A stretch of 64,000 nt of DNA, from positions 8,982,230 through 9,046,229 of the forward strand of contig CP092872.1 in NCBI GenBank assembly GCA_030710605.1, given 5' to 3'. Position 1 is the stretch's first letter. Each line of letters begins with the position of its first letter. The stretch comes from Cordylochernes scorpioides (lineage: Eukaryota; Arthropoda; Arachnida; Pseudoscorpiones; Chernetidae). The notes beneath the pieces were generated by a model that made no database searches, was not told the DNA's origin, and was given only the letters and a program-made list of their open reading frames with translations. This document shows positions 50,691-61,008 of this stretch, piece by piece. A program made the position numbers and the translations under genes.

Positions 50691-51335
50691 TGGTTTCGTA
50701 GAGACTTCACGCGGTCTTTGATGTTAGTTATTGTTCCTAGTTCGGTGTTTTATGGACTTAACTCTTTGTGATGGTTATTGTTCCAAGTTCTGTGGTAACT
50801 GGGCTCAGCTCTTGAGTGTTCTGTGTTGTATGGATTTAACTATTTGTGCTGGTTATTGTTTTTGTACCATTGTATGGTCAAACTTAGCTCTCTCCTATTC
50901 TGTCTCATAAGGATCTGACAAGAAATCCGCCAGGAATTGGTGTAAAAGACATTCGCATGAGGATTTGTTGAACAAAAGACATGCTGAAGAAAGAATCCTA
51001 TTAAAGATCCTGTAGAAAGGTTCGTTCTATGCTAAAAGACCTTGGATCCACTAAAGACGACAGGCTCTCAAGACCATCCTAACAAAATAAAAGGTCTTAT
51101 GCTGAAAGAGTTGACGTCTTAGCTATTTCAGAGTCAGATTCACAGGAGTATATTGGTGCTATACTCGTCCTTGCTGGACTCTGTTGGTGGTTGTTTCGTA
51201 GAAGGCATGACGCGGCCTTTTATGCTACTTATTGCTCCCAGTTCTGAGGTGTATGGACTCGCTTCTCTATGCTAGTTATTGTTCTAAGTTCTTTGGTACA
51301 TAGATTACCTCTGTGCTGATTTTTGTAAAAGTTAA
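50691..51335. other. Low-copy flank of the 29-bp array, nothing recognised
   Basis: GGTTGTTTCGTAGA and TTATTGTTCCAAGTTCT motifs repeat loosely (50690, 51190), suggesting an older, larger duplication. No gene is seen. Confidence 0.4.
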
Positions 51336-51339
51336 TAGA

Positions 51340-51570
51340 TAGAAATGTTACGATGCACTAGCGCGCCATATGTTATCAAATTACAAAACTATTTTGATTA
51401 CTTTTTCTTGTATAATATGTTTATAATTGTTTCTGTTTTAAAAAAAAATGTGAATCGACGCAATTATCCTGATGAGCCAGGCACTCCCTTTAATTTTTCC
51501 ATTGCAGTAAGGACAGTAGAAATTGTTTTATTTTAAAAAAAGAATATTACGCCTCTAAAATAGTTTTGTA
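51340..51570. mobile_element. Foldback family K copy
   Basis: CACTAGCGCGCCATATGTTA and CAGTAAGGACAGTAGAAATT are the outer parts; the centre is deleted. Confidence 0.72.
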
Positions 51571-51756
51571 ATTAGATAGAAATGTACTCGAAGGTGAGGC
51601 AAACATTCTCTACATCCCTACATGCACTATAGGAATGCCACTTTACAAAATGAAAGTCCATTGGTTTACTTTTGCAAGTTCAATAAGACCTAGATGAATC
51701 CCAGCTTGTAATGAGGACTTTCAGTAATCATTTCTGATCTAGATGGAAATTTTGCC

Positions 51757-52048
51757 GTCAGGAAATTGATCTATAAAAGCATAGGGCTCCTCTCCCATCA
51801 AATTAAACATCAAAACTAGACGCCATCTATTGACCGCCGCAGCAAAATAGCGGTCTCGGGTCGAAGACAAAGCCACAACACCAGCTTTGGCAAACTGAGA
51901 AGCGTCCACCTAGAGACCATGGTTTCTGGATAATGGCCCTTGTCAGTCTAGGGCGGACTTTATTCCATGAGATCCACACGGGATCTAATGGAATCTTCAC
52001 AATCCGACAATAGATTACGTCTAGTTTTGACGTTTAATAAACGGGAGA
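51757..52048. mobile_element. MITE family E copy
   Basis: GGAAATTGATCTATAAAAGC to GACGTTTAATAAACGGGAGA, with AAAGCCACAACACCAGCTTT internally. Confidence 0.75.
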
Positions 52049-52439
52049 GGAGTTCTATAATTTTTTACATTTCTGATTTGAAGGAAAAATCCAATCTTAC
52101 AGAAAGAAGAGACATTCAGTATACCATATGGTATATTGTTACATCATGTTTGATGAATCCCTCTATATATTCAAAGTAATATCTATGATATTTTAAATTT
52201 ATTTTAAGCAGATTATGCACACTATAGTATCAATCATTTTGTAATATTGTAACATAGAAAATAAGGAAAGACAAACCTCAGAATGATACAGCAATTTATC
52301 TAAAGTAAAACCATATTGAAACTGATAAAATATCAGAGAGGCAATGAGAAAATTTTACAGTGTATTAAAATACAAATATCGAAATTTAAAATATTTTCAT
52401 AGAGTAATAAATATTCTGTTACATAGCTCCTTCCCTATG
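52049..52439. other. AT-rich sequence, nothing recognised
   Basis: No open frame of note; no known repeat. Confidence 0.4.
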
Positions 52440-52705
52440 ACAGCTGTGATCCACAGCTTGAAATTCTTGTTGCTACTGACATGGATCTAACGTGCTTCTG
52501 TCAAGTATTCTCTCGGAGTCTTGAAACGTTGTCCCTAGTAGCTTTGTATCCTTTCTCTTGCGGCGTGAAGAGCGGCTTTGTCGTCGTATAGTCTATAGGG
52601 ACATCGTCATCTTGGAGAGTATTCTATACTACGTGAGGTTTCAGGAGCTTCTTGTAGACGTCGAGGAGGCAGGTTTCAGTTCTTCTAGGAAGCTTCAATT
52701 AAGCT
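52440..52705 (-). mobile_element. 5' UTR fragment of a second U2-targeting element
   Basis: Read on the minus strand, sequence after the U2 target (GAAGCTTCCTAGAAGAACTG, ...CTCGACG) matches the 5' leader at 59640-59710. A second, truncated copy therefore seems to follow in tandem. Confidence 0.5.
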
Positions 52706-52706
52706 G

Positions 52707-52726
52707 ATAAGAACAGAATAAAAACT
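52707..52726 (-). other. U2 snRNA target sequence at the 3' junction
   Basis: Reads CTGTTCTTATCAGCTTAAT, nucleotides about 40-60 of U2 snRNA, directly after AATAAAAGTTTTTATT of the element. The same 20 bases recur at 59714-59734 and, inverted, at 59908-59930. Confidence 0.8.
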
Positions 52727-52836
52727 TTTATTGAAGGCATCTAAAAAGTACAAGAGATTACAGAAGAGCCTTCACTAGAGCATGCTTGCCAATGCTAGAT
52801 TGGATTAGTTGAATAGTCAAGCAGTCTAGGCTATAG

Positions 52837-53310
52837 TGACAAAAGTTACTATTTACAGGTTAACACACAAAGTTGCAATAATCTAGGGCCTACAGAAAGA
52901 TTAACTTAAACACAGAAAAATCGTACACTCAAGGGTACAACACAAAAAATAAAACAATAGGTAAATGATAAAATCACAATTTGTTAAATAAAATCAAATA
53001 CAAAAACAGTATTATCTTTATTGTAGCGTTGGTAGGGATCTGACCGGGGTTACACAGGTATGCGAGGAGATAGCCAGATACGGATAAAGCACGCAGAGAA
53101 CACTTTAAACGTCTCCACACGATAATTCACATCACTCCTCTTCACTCTTCTCGCAATACCATAGCCCCCTTATATATACAAACATGGCCACATTCGTCCA
53201 ATGAGAATGCGGGAGAGATTGGTTCACTATCAACCGATAACAAAATCCTTTCCACTAAAATCTGAGATAAGATTTTTAAAAATGCAAATATTTGTCAATA
53301 TAATTTGACA
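52837..53310 (-). mobile_element. Solo LTR family N, 474 bp, inside the retrotransposon 3' UTR
   Basis: Begins (minus) TGTCAAATTATATTGACA and ends AACTTTTGTCA, with ATAG duplicated on both sides (52833, 53311). Minus-strand TATATAAGGGGG and AATAAAG are a likely promoter and poly(A) signal. Host sequence continues across it as GTCTAGGCTATAGGGTGCAG. Confidence 0.93.
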
Positions 53311-53615
53311 ATAGGGTGCAGGGTTTCCGGCCATAGATTCCACTTTTGAAGAAAGGGCCAAGGCGGGGTCCTCCATTTATGGTGCCTGAGGAATGCGGCT
53401 TCCCTCCTTCGCTTCCTTCGGTCTTTGGTTCTTATCCTGTCCTGGGTCCTGTGGTATTTACAAAGTGGTCCTCTGGGGCAGGCGAGCCTTGGTTCTAGTT
53501 CCTGGGAGGGAGGTAGGCTCCTGTAGTCTTGAAAGGGGCTCCACATAGGCGGGACAGGTTGTAGATATTTACAGAATATATACAGAGATATATGTAGCAA
53601 GGGAAAGGCCGGTTA

Positions 53616-56600
53616 TTATTGGTACTGCCTCTTTTCCGAAATATGTTCTACATAGATGTCGCGGGACCATTTGATTATATCAGTACACATGAGTTGCCTC
53701 ATGAGTTTGGCGTACCGGGGTGAGACTTCCAGTATCTTGAGGATCCTTTCATTTTTGTTGTCCCACCCACCAAGTGATCCCACGAGGAAGGCTTCAAGAT
53801 CAACCTTGTATCCATCCTTCCTAAGTTCTTCCGCTAGGGCCTCGTACTTTTTGATTTTTTCGGCTTTTGCGGCGGAGAGGGCCTCGTTCCGATTTTCAAA
53901 TGGTATGGCCATATCTACGATTGTTATCTTTTTGGCCTCTTTTTCAATAATCACTAGGTCAGGCCTGAGGGGGGATGATGAGTTGGGGAGTCTCTGGTTG
54001 ATCCTCACCTCCCCTTTGATCCTCAGGGCCTTCCTCAGGCGTTCTAAGACAGCATCGTGGCGTCTTTTCCACGCGGCGGAATGCACACGGGAATGTTGGA
54101 GGACATGCGGAAGGGTTTCGTTCAGAATTCCACACCTGCGGCATTTTTTGTTTCTGTTTCCAAATTTGACTGCCCCATTCAGGGGTAGCAGGTTCAGGCG
54201 TGCTCTATGAACGAAACGCCAGTCGCGAATCTAAAATATTTTCCAGCCGGGATGAAGGCGTTGGAGCACTGATTCCGACACGTGACCTCGAATGTTTTCC
54301 CTTGGTCCCTTTTCAGAAGCAGTGTCTCCAAATAATGTTCCTCTAGCGCCTGCCTTAGTTTTCCGATAAGTTGGTGTTTCATGGACGGCCCGATTTTTGT
54401 TCTTGTCTTGGATTGGGCGTCTAGGAGGGCAACTGAAAGAGTGCAACTATCTGGGTCCCAGGTCCATCTGGCACGGAGGGTGTTCCTTAATCTTCTTGTG
54501 GCGTTTCTGGCCTCAGACCACAGCGACGCCACATCACCACCGTCGCGGTCGAAGCCTTGGTCGAGTCTACCTGAGAGGTAGTCAGCCATGTCCTCGCCGC
54601 TCGCTGATCTTCCAAGTTCCCTGCTAACTGTTCGTTTGAGGAAGGTCTTGGCCAAGTTCTCAGTATTTGCGTCTTTGCAGTATTTGCATCTTGAATGCTT
54701 GCGCGATCTTGGACAGTTCCGCTCTGTCGCGGAAGGGGAGCAGGCCTGCACCTCCCTGGGAGGGCGGAATGTATATAACCTCGTTAATGGCACGTTTGGG
54801 GAGGTTGAGCCACTTCTTGCCAAGGAGATAATGAGTCTATCTATTCTCCCGAAGTTGGTCTTGTGGATCGGTGCGCCTCGAAGAATGAAGTCCAGTTTAG
54901 GGTACACAAATGTTTTAATGGCATCAATCTTCTGCCAGGGGGTAAGGAGGCTCTCGTCAATTTTCTTAACCTCTGTTTCTAGGTCCTGAAGGGTTCTGTT
55001 GAGAGATCTGGATTTTCTAAATCCTGTGGGAACACCCAGGTGTAGGTACGACTCATCCTTCGTCATGGCTGGTACAGGGGCCCCTTCGATCTTGAAGGGA
55101 GTCGGCAGCACCCGTCTTCTGCCTCTGCATAGTAGGGGAAGGGTAGCGCATTTTTGGGGTTCGACTTTAAGACCTGCCTTGGCGGCCTGGTCACTGAGGG
55201 CGTCTAGGAGAGTGTCCAGGGCTTCCCTGTTCTTTGCAGTGATGACAAGGTGGTCTGCGTAGGCCAAGGTGGTAGTGATTCTATCGAACACTTTGAATCC
55301 TAGGTTCCTACCAAGGTGTTCAAGAGTCCGGACGATGGGTTCAATATAGATGTTGAAAGTAATCGGGCTCAGGGGGCAGCCTTGCTTCACTCCGCATAGG
55401 ATTGGTATTTCACTTGTCGGCCCATTCTTAGTTTTTATCGTAGTGGAGGCCCCCTTGTACAGGCCCCTGATAATTTGGATGTAGTTTTCTGGGATGCCTG
55501 AAGCCTCTAGAGTTTCAAAAACTAGGTGGTGGGGTACCGAGCCAAACGCGTTGGCGAGGTCAATCCAACCGATGCATATTTCTCTTCCTGCGCGCTTCGT
55601 CTCTTCAATCAGAGATTGAAGTACAAAGTTGTGTTCAAGACAGCCCTCGTATTCGAGGAAGCCTTTTTGTGGGCTGGAGATGAGGTTCGTGTTGGTGGCG
55701 AATCTTTTTATTCTGTCTGCAATTATAGCACTGTACAGTTTACCTATTGTGTTACCCAGTGCTATGGGCCTCCAATTTTCCGGGTTATTTTTTTTTCGTC
55801 TTTTTTTATAAATGAGTACCGTGGAGCTTTTCTTCCATTGGGGGAGTATTTTCTGCAATCTGAAGCAGAAGTCAAATATGGTCGTTAGTACTTTGGCGCC
55901 GGGGTCTAGCCTTTTAAGGTCTGCGTAGGAGAGCCCGTCTGGGCCAGGTGTCGTGTTGCCCATCTTGCTTAGCCTTGTCCAGACCTCTTCGGTTGAGATG
56001 GGCTTGCTGAGGAGATCCAGGGCTTCGCTTGTGAAGTTGCCATTTTCTGGTACGAGGAGGGATCTTAATTCCTCCTTTCTGCTGGTGGTGGTCTTTTGGG
56101 ACATTGTTTTTTGGAAGTAAGCTTCCAGGTTCTTCTTGGGGATGTTGCAGAGAGGGGATGAGCCTTCCAATATTTCCTGCATTGTTCTTTTCTTATTAAA
56201 GTAGTAGGCTTTCTGGAGTCTTCCTGCTTCCTCTCCGCTGTACTTGAGGTTTATGGCAGATTTGTGAGCTTGAGTTTCCTTTTGTATGGGTCTTTCTCTG
56301 TTGGCCCCCTTGTTCTTCCTATTATTTCTCTTGATTGTTTGTTCTTTAATTAGGTTACTGTAGAACTCTTTGATGGTTTCAAATTTTTCTTGGTCATTTT
56401 TTTCATCCCCGATTTTCTTAATCCAGACCTTTTGGTGGTTCCTGGCTGGGGGATCCTTGTTGTTGTGTTCTTGGCGGTGGTAGGAGGTTAGAAGCTCCTG
56501 AAGGTCATCTCCCGAGAGCGCCTCAGAGATTTCCAGGAATTCCTCGGTATCTTCCGCTGTCGCTTCTTTGACTTGCCTTGTGTTTTGTTGACCAGGTTCC

Positions 56601-57168
56601 ATCTCGGGAGTGGCCGTTTTCTTTGGGTTGCGAGGGCCTTTAAGTGGGGTGCCAGCTGTTTTCGTATTGTCCTTAGTGGTCTGTGGTACCGGAGTCGTTG
56701 GCTTGGGGGAGGTCAGGTCCACTGATCGGGGTTCAGGTTCTCTGATGGCTGGGCGTGGAGGGCTCGGAGGGGGTTCCTGGTGCGGCGCGCTTTGCAGGGC
56801 AGCGGGTTGATTGGGTTCAGTAGGTGTGTTCGTGGAATCGTTCAGAGATTTATGCTCGGCAGTAGGGATCCTAACAGGGGTTCTGAAGGGAGTACAGTTG
56901 TGAGCTACGTGTCTCTTCATTCCACGAAGGTCGTCGTTTGTCCTGCTACATTTTCTGCACGTGAAGGTCTTTTCAACATCTGTATGTAGCTTCTTTAGGT
57001 ATTTTTGAAAGTCACCTATGCAGCCATAGCTACCAATCACTTTCGTTCCTGGTTTCCCAAAGCAAAAAGGGCAGTGAAGTCTGCTTGCCAGCGGGAAAAG
57101 AACTCTTACTGGTCCATTTTCGCGAAGGGGTTTGAGGATTGTGGTCTTCCTGGCTGGGCGTAGTTCTA
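53616..57168 (-). pseudogene. Reverse transcriptase with N-terminal zinc fingers and C-terminal restriction-like endonuclease
   Basis: The frame opens after a stop near 57170. In order: a first CxxC finger (HCPFCFGKPGTK), a C2H2 finger CRKCSRTNDDLRGMKRHVAH, a basic region, then RT motifs (ENWRPIALGNTIGKLYSAII, CIGWIDLANAFGSVPH with the first catalytic Asp, GVKQGCPLSPITFNIYIEPI, LAYADHLVI). YADD has become YADH (codon 55250-55252), which should abolish polymerisation. A one-base shift near 54230 moves into RFVHRARLNLLPLNG, the knuckle CRRCGILNETLPHVLQHS (final Cys replaced by Ser) and the PD-(D/E)XK endonuclease RPDLVIIEKEAKKITIVDMA with GYKVDLEAFLVGSLGGW. Order and endonuclease type fit the R2/NeSL/R4 group; U2 context points to Utopia. 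Confidence 0.92.
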
Positions 57169-57474
57169 CCTAAATTTTCAGAAATTTCAAGGGCAGAGGG
57201 TTCCAGATGATCCGAACCGGTAATTGAATGGGCAGCTTCTGAACGCAGCGGAGAGGTTCCTGTAGGTGTTTCTGTGGGTTCCTCTTTCACGATATTCAGC
57301 AAAGGTAATAGTTGGATCGCTTGCTCAGGTGGGTGAGGGGAGATTATTTGCACATCTCCAGTGTCACCGTATCTAGGAATTCGCGGCATCACGCGATGCC
57401 TACACGCGAAGATATATAAAATATTTACAACTCTGGTGTTAAAATTTAAAATATATACACACAAATATAAATAA

Positions 57475-57790
57475 CAAAGAGCCTTCACTAGAAAATGCTT
57501 GCCAGTGCTAGTTTGGTACAGTAAAATGGTCAAGCAGTCTAGGCTTTGGGGTACAGGGTTCCTGGCCATGGGGGGTGGGTCCACTTTCTCAAAAAGGGCC
57601 AGGGCGGGGTCCTCCATTTTCGGTGCCTGGGGACTGCGGCTACTCTCCATTGCTCCTCCCGGTCACTGGTCCGTCTCCTTTCCTGGGTCCAAAAATATTT
57701 ACAGTGGTGGTCCTCAGGGACAGGCGAGTCTTGGGTTCGGTTCCGGCAGGGTGGCGATCCTTCTAGACCTGTTTGGTTACTAGGTCTGCA
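57475..57790 (-). repeat. Internal copy of the element's 3' UTR
   Basis: Complement of AGAGCCTTCACTAGAAAATG, TCAAGCAGTCTAGGCT and CCAGGGCGGGGTCCTCCATT also occurs at 52760-52836 and 53311-53420. It splits ORF1 from ORF2 and may mark a junction between two element copies. Confidence 0.7.
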
Positions 57791-58250
57791 GATCCTCGGA
57801 GAAGAGCCCCCAGGATCGTGAACGAGGAGGCCAAGTTTGCTTCTAGGTGGAGCTGGTGCCTCGCTCTTAACTCCTAGGGGGTCTGTTGGGGCAGGGGGGT
57901 CTTGAGATCGGGTTCCTTGGGGTGGAGTACCATCTAGTTCTTTCTGGTCCTCAAAATTATAGGTCCACGGAGGGGGGCCCCCGGGATCATGAATAAGGAC
58001 ACCTGATATAGTTCTAGGTGTAGCTGGTGCCTCATTCTTTTCTACTGGGGGGCCTGGTGGGAAAGCAGGGTCTTGAATCTGGTTCCCACAGGCTCCATCT
58101 TGGTCTTGCTGGTCCTCTGGGTTAATGGTCCATGAGGTCTATGAAGAGGGGCCGCCAGGATCATGAGTGAGGACACCTAATGTACTTATAGGTAAAGCTG
58201 GTGCCTCGTTCTTGTTCTCCAGGGGGTCAGTAGGGGTAGGGTCCTTGGTG
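57780..58250 (-). repeat. Three tandem ~190-bp ORF1 units
   Basis: CATGATCCTGGxGGC, GAGGCACCAGCT and CAAGACCC boxes recur three times. The unit encodes AP-rich text ending in HDPGG. The unit closest to the stop of ORF1 is intact; the others are out of frame. Confidence 0.75.
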
Positions 58251-58873
58251 GTCGTTTCTGAGGTGGCATCTTGTGCCTCTGGGAGAGGTGTCTCTTGTTC
58301 CAGCTTAGAGCTTGGTACTTGAGGGGCCTGAACTTCAGAATCAGGTGAAGATGGTGGCGCGTTGTCCTCTTCTTCCAACTCCAGATAGTCGTCAGAGGGG
58401 AAGGTTCCTGCATTCGACAGGGGCTTCGAAAACGTTGCTGAATAAGCTCCAGGCGATGCTCCATATTCAAAGTGCTTTGGTGGCATGACTGGAGGATACA
58501 CGCAAGGTGAATCATAATGATTCAGCGGTTTTGAAGGCCTCGCAAAATTCTGGTTCAGATGGGCGAACTCGGGGAGGCCCGAGAGAATATTATTTACAGA
58601 CGACGTGTGGAATGGTGTTGCGACTTTGGTCCCATAAACGACAGTACTCTTGGGTGGTTCTGGGATGGATGCAATCAAGCTGGAGATTGGGTCCGTAGTA
58701 GGGTAATAAGGCGGGAGGTCACTTTTCAGAGGTATTTGAGACTTTGATTGCCGATTAGCTGGAGGGACTGCACCAGGAGTGCAGGGGAACGCAGGGTCAC
58801 AATATGGTAAAGATCCATAAGGGCATGAGGTGGGGTTGGCAATCATGGAGAAATAATTAGTTTGCGAAAACAT
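58139..58873 (-). CDS. ORF1-like proline-rich protein of the U2-associated element (244 aa)
   Basis: ATG at 58873, stop at 58139. It begins MFSQTNYFSMIANPTSCPYG and is rich in Pro, Ser, Thr and acidic residues (LELEEEDNAPPSSPDSEVQA), probably disordered, with no zinc finger or RNA-binding motif that I can see. It lies between the 5' leader and the tandem repeats, in the position of a first ORF. It may be a fragment of a longer protein that once ran through the downstream units. No function is claimed. Confidence 0.55.
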   Translation of the reverse strand: MFSQTNYFSMIANPTSCPYGSLPYCDPAFPCTPGAVPPANRQSKSQIPLKSDLPPYYPTTDPISSLIASIPEPPKSTVVYGTKVATPFHTSSVNNILSGLPEFAHLNQNFARPSKPLNHYDSPCVYPPVMPPKHFEYGASPGAYSATFSKPLSNAGTFPSDDYLELEEEDNAPPSSPDSEVQAPQVPSSKLEQETPLPEAQDATSETTTKDPTPTDPLENKNEAPALPISTLGVLTHDPGGPSS

Positions 58874-59640
58874 TGCACCACTTTGAGAGCGGTCGTTTTT
58901 CGAACAAATTAGTTTCTACTTGAAGTAGGGAGAGTTTCAAAAGAGTTTCAGTTAAATAGTATATAGAAATCGCTTGCTCAAGGCCTTGTTCAACTTTGAG
59001 GTATTTCGAAATTAAAACTTTACACTTGATGTTCAATATTCTAAAGGAATTTGCAGATTGTTAGGCTTCCAGTAAGATAAAATTAAAGTGTAAAGGGCCT
59101 CCAGAGTTTCAAGCTAGAAAAATTGGATTCAAATGCCACAAATTTTCGATAAAAAAATTATTTGAACAGCGCTCGAGTATATATACAAGATATTGGAACG
59201 TGAAAAAATAATATATATATACCAGCGAAAAGAGATATTGCAAGAACTTAGCTTAATGCTGATCACAGAAGCAAGATGCAAGAGAGTAAAGTAATTTGTA
59301 GTGTTTAACTACAAAATAAATAATAGGAGAATATATATATAAGTAAACAAGAGAGATAAACATATGCAAATGTATGTTTATAAAAGATGTTTAACACAAC
59401 TTATATAAACACAAATATGCAAAGGAAATAAGATAAATAGAAAATGCTAACCAGAAGTGACAGCACTAAAGTAAGCTAAGTAGCAAAAACAAGCACAAGA
59501 GAAATTAATAGACAAAAATAAATAGAACTGAAAAAAAAAAGAAATAAAAATAGATAGAGGGCGAAAAAATAAATAAATAAAAATACAAAAGATAGAAGGA
59601 GGGCTGGTATATATATATATTAATAAAAAAACGACTTACA
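58874..59640 (-). other. AT-rich 5' leader of the U2-associated element
   Basis: No open frame is visible. It is A-rich on the plus strand, between the ORF1 start and the conserved GGTTCCTGGAGATTCTCGTG block. Confidence 0.5.
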
Positions 59641-59689
59641 ATGTGTGTGGGGTTCCTGGAGATTCTCGTGGGCGTCGAGGTGCAGGCTT

Positions 59690-59942
59690 CAGTTCTTCGA
59701 GGAAGCTTCAGATTAAGCTGATAAGAACAGATTTAAAAAACTTTATTGAAGGCATCTTAAAAAATACAAGAGATAGTCGAAGAGCCTTCACTAGAAAATG
59801 CTTGACCATTTTACTGTACCAAACTAGCACTGGCAAGCATTTTCTAGTGAAGGCTCTTCGACTATCTCTTGTATTTTTTTAAAGATGCCTTCAATAAAGT
59901 TTTTTTAATTTGTTCTTATCAGCTTAATTTGAAGCTTCCTCG
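59690..59942. repeat. Large inverted repeat of element 3' ends and U2 target
   Basis: Arms of about 115 bp (CTTCGAGGAAGCTTCAGATT...AGAAAATGCTTG and its complement) surround a 28-bp centre. Each arm holds the 3'-UTR end and the U2 bases TTCTTATCAGCTTAAT. Two 3' ends thus meet in opposite directions. Confidence 0.85.
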
Positions 59943-59990
59943 AAGAACAGATACTACACTTTGATCTTAGTCAAAAGGCCGAGAAGCGAT
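59943..59990 (-). pseudogene. U2 snRNA 5' end (first 48 nt)
   Basis: The minus strand reads ATCGCTTCTCGGCCTTTTGA, CTAAGATCAAAGTGTAGTAT and CTGTTCTT. This is U2 nucleotides 1-48, with the branch-site pairing GTAGTA. One base differs from the usual GGCTAAG. The gene breaks exactly where the target sequence of the retroelement begins. The region to the right may be the original U2 promoter, but I cannot identify its elements. Confidence 0.93.
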
Positions 59991-60640
59991 TCTGGGCTCA
60001 AAAGTCATACACTGCCCGTAAAATCATGTTCTATCTTTGAGAGAGAGGAGCCACGGATGTGAAGACTGAAGATCACCAACTACGTCCATGGCTCCTTTCT
60101 CTCAAATAAACAATCAAGATATAAACAATAACATGTTACAAAAGGAATAATACTATAAAAAGGAATAATACTATAGTAAATAATCTGTTTAAAATAAATT
60201 TAAAATATCATTGATATTAAATTTATAAATTTAATTGTTATTTTTATCGATTTGTTACAAACCACGGAAATTTCAAAAGTTTTTAAAATAGAATAAAGGC
60301 AGTGGAGGATTCAAGTTGCTTTTGTGGTATTGAGGAACAAACCTCAAGACATCTACTGATCGATTGCCCAGCATTTCAAGATAATAGAATGAAGAATGAA
60401 CTAGTTGTTTGTGAACTTAACGATTTGATTTCGGATAAAAAATCATATTTAAAGTTCAATTGACACATTTTGTAAATACATTCTAAACTTTCTACAAAAT
60501 CTGGATCTCTAATGTTTTCATGTGTTGAATAATGTAAATAACTTGTGTAAATAAACTTTTCTCCTTGTTTGGCGCAAGTATCCCTTGCGGGATATAGCGC
60601 TTTGGAAATAAAATAATTGATAATCGATAAAATTTGTAAC
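59991..60640. other. Flank of the broken U2 gene, no gene recognised
   Basis: A short inverted repeat (GAGAGAGAGGAGCCACGGATG ... CATGGCTCCTTTCTCTC) spans 60040-60120. A C-x2-H-like tail at 60315-60460 (SSCFCGIEEQTSRHLLIDCP) resembles LINE C-terminal knuckles. Nothing else is seen. Confidence 0.45.
60310..60460 (+). pseudogene. LINE C-terminal knuckle fragment
   Basis: One frame reads CFCGIEEQTSRHLLIDCPAF, a C-x-C-x8-H-x4-C pattern common after the RNase H domain of LINEs. It is short and isolated. Confidence 0.5.
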
Positions 60641-60643
60641 AAA

Positions 60644-61008
60644 TCTATATATATATAAATCAATGTTTGTATGATTGTTTGTTTGTTTGTTTGTATGTCC
60701 GGTATACAAATTCGCAGTAGTTCACTAATTCAAACCAAAATTTTCATACATAGGGAAAAAAAATACGGGAAAGACGATAGGCTATTTAAAAAAATATATA
60801 AATCAATTATTAAAACTATATATTCAAATTATTCTACTTAGCTCACGAACAGCGCCCTCTATCAAAGATTAGATTAAATTATGCTGATGCAAACAAATAG
60901 ATAATGCTAATAACAAACAATTATAAAAAAATCTTATCTAAATATATATCACTCAGGTAGATATGCACACGGGTCAATCCCGGGGCGAAGCCCGGGTCAC
61001 CCGTCTAG
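60644..61008 (+). mobile_element. Non-autonomous Helitron, 365 bp
   Basis: 5' TCTATATATATATAAATC with (TGTT)n, 3' hairpin CCCGGGGCGAAGCCCGGGT and end CCGTCTAG|T. Shares CCGGTATACAAATTCGCAGT with 21018-21543. Confidence 0.85.

Larger units (their letters stand above)
52440..59942 (-). mobile_element. U2 snRNA-associated RLE-type non-LTR retrotransposon (NeSL-clade 'Utopia'-like), composite
   Basis: Minus-strand order: U2 5' fragment (59943-59990), inverted 3'-end pieces (59690-59942), 5' leader, proline-rich ORF1 (58139-58873), tandem ORF1 repeats and a 3'-UTR-like segment (57475-57790), RT/endonuclease ORF2 (57168-53616), 3' UTR, then U2 target TCTGTTCTTATCAGCTTAAT near 52707-52726. The Utopia family is known to insert in U2 genes with a restriction-like endonuclease, so that is the best name. 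The copy is dead. Confidence 0.8.

Noticed and set aside
53656..54989. Plus-strand frames of 133-184 codons opposite the endonuclease and RT
   Set aside because: Shadows of the minus-strand ORF, with no motif of their own.
54194..57040. The 948-codon frame as a host gene
   Set aside because: RT motifs, zinc fingers and the adjoining endonuclease show it is a retrotransposon ORF.
57030..57650. 206-codon frame MESSRSPQAPKMEDPALALF
   Set aside because: It spans the misplaced 3'-UTR copy and runs out of frame with the zinc-finger ORF; a chance composite.
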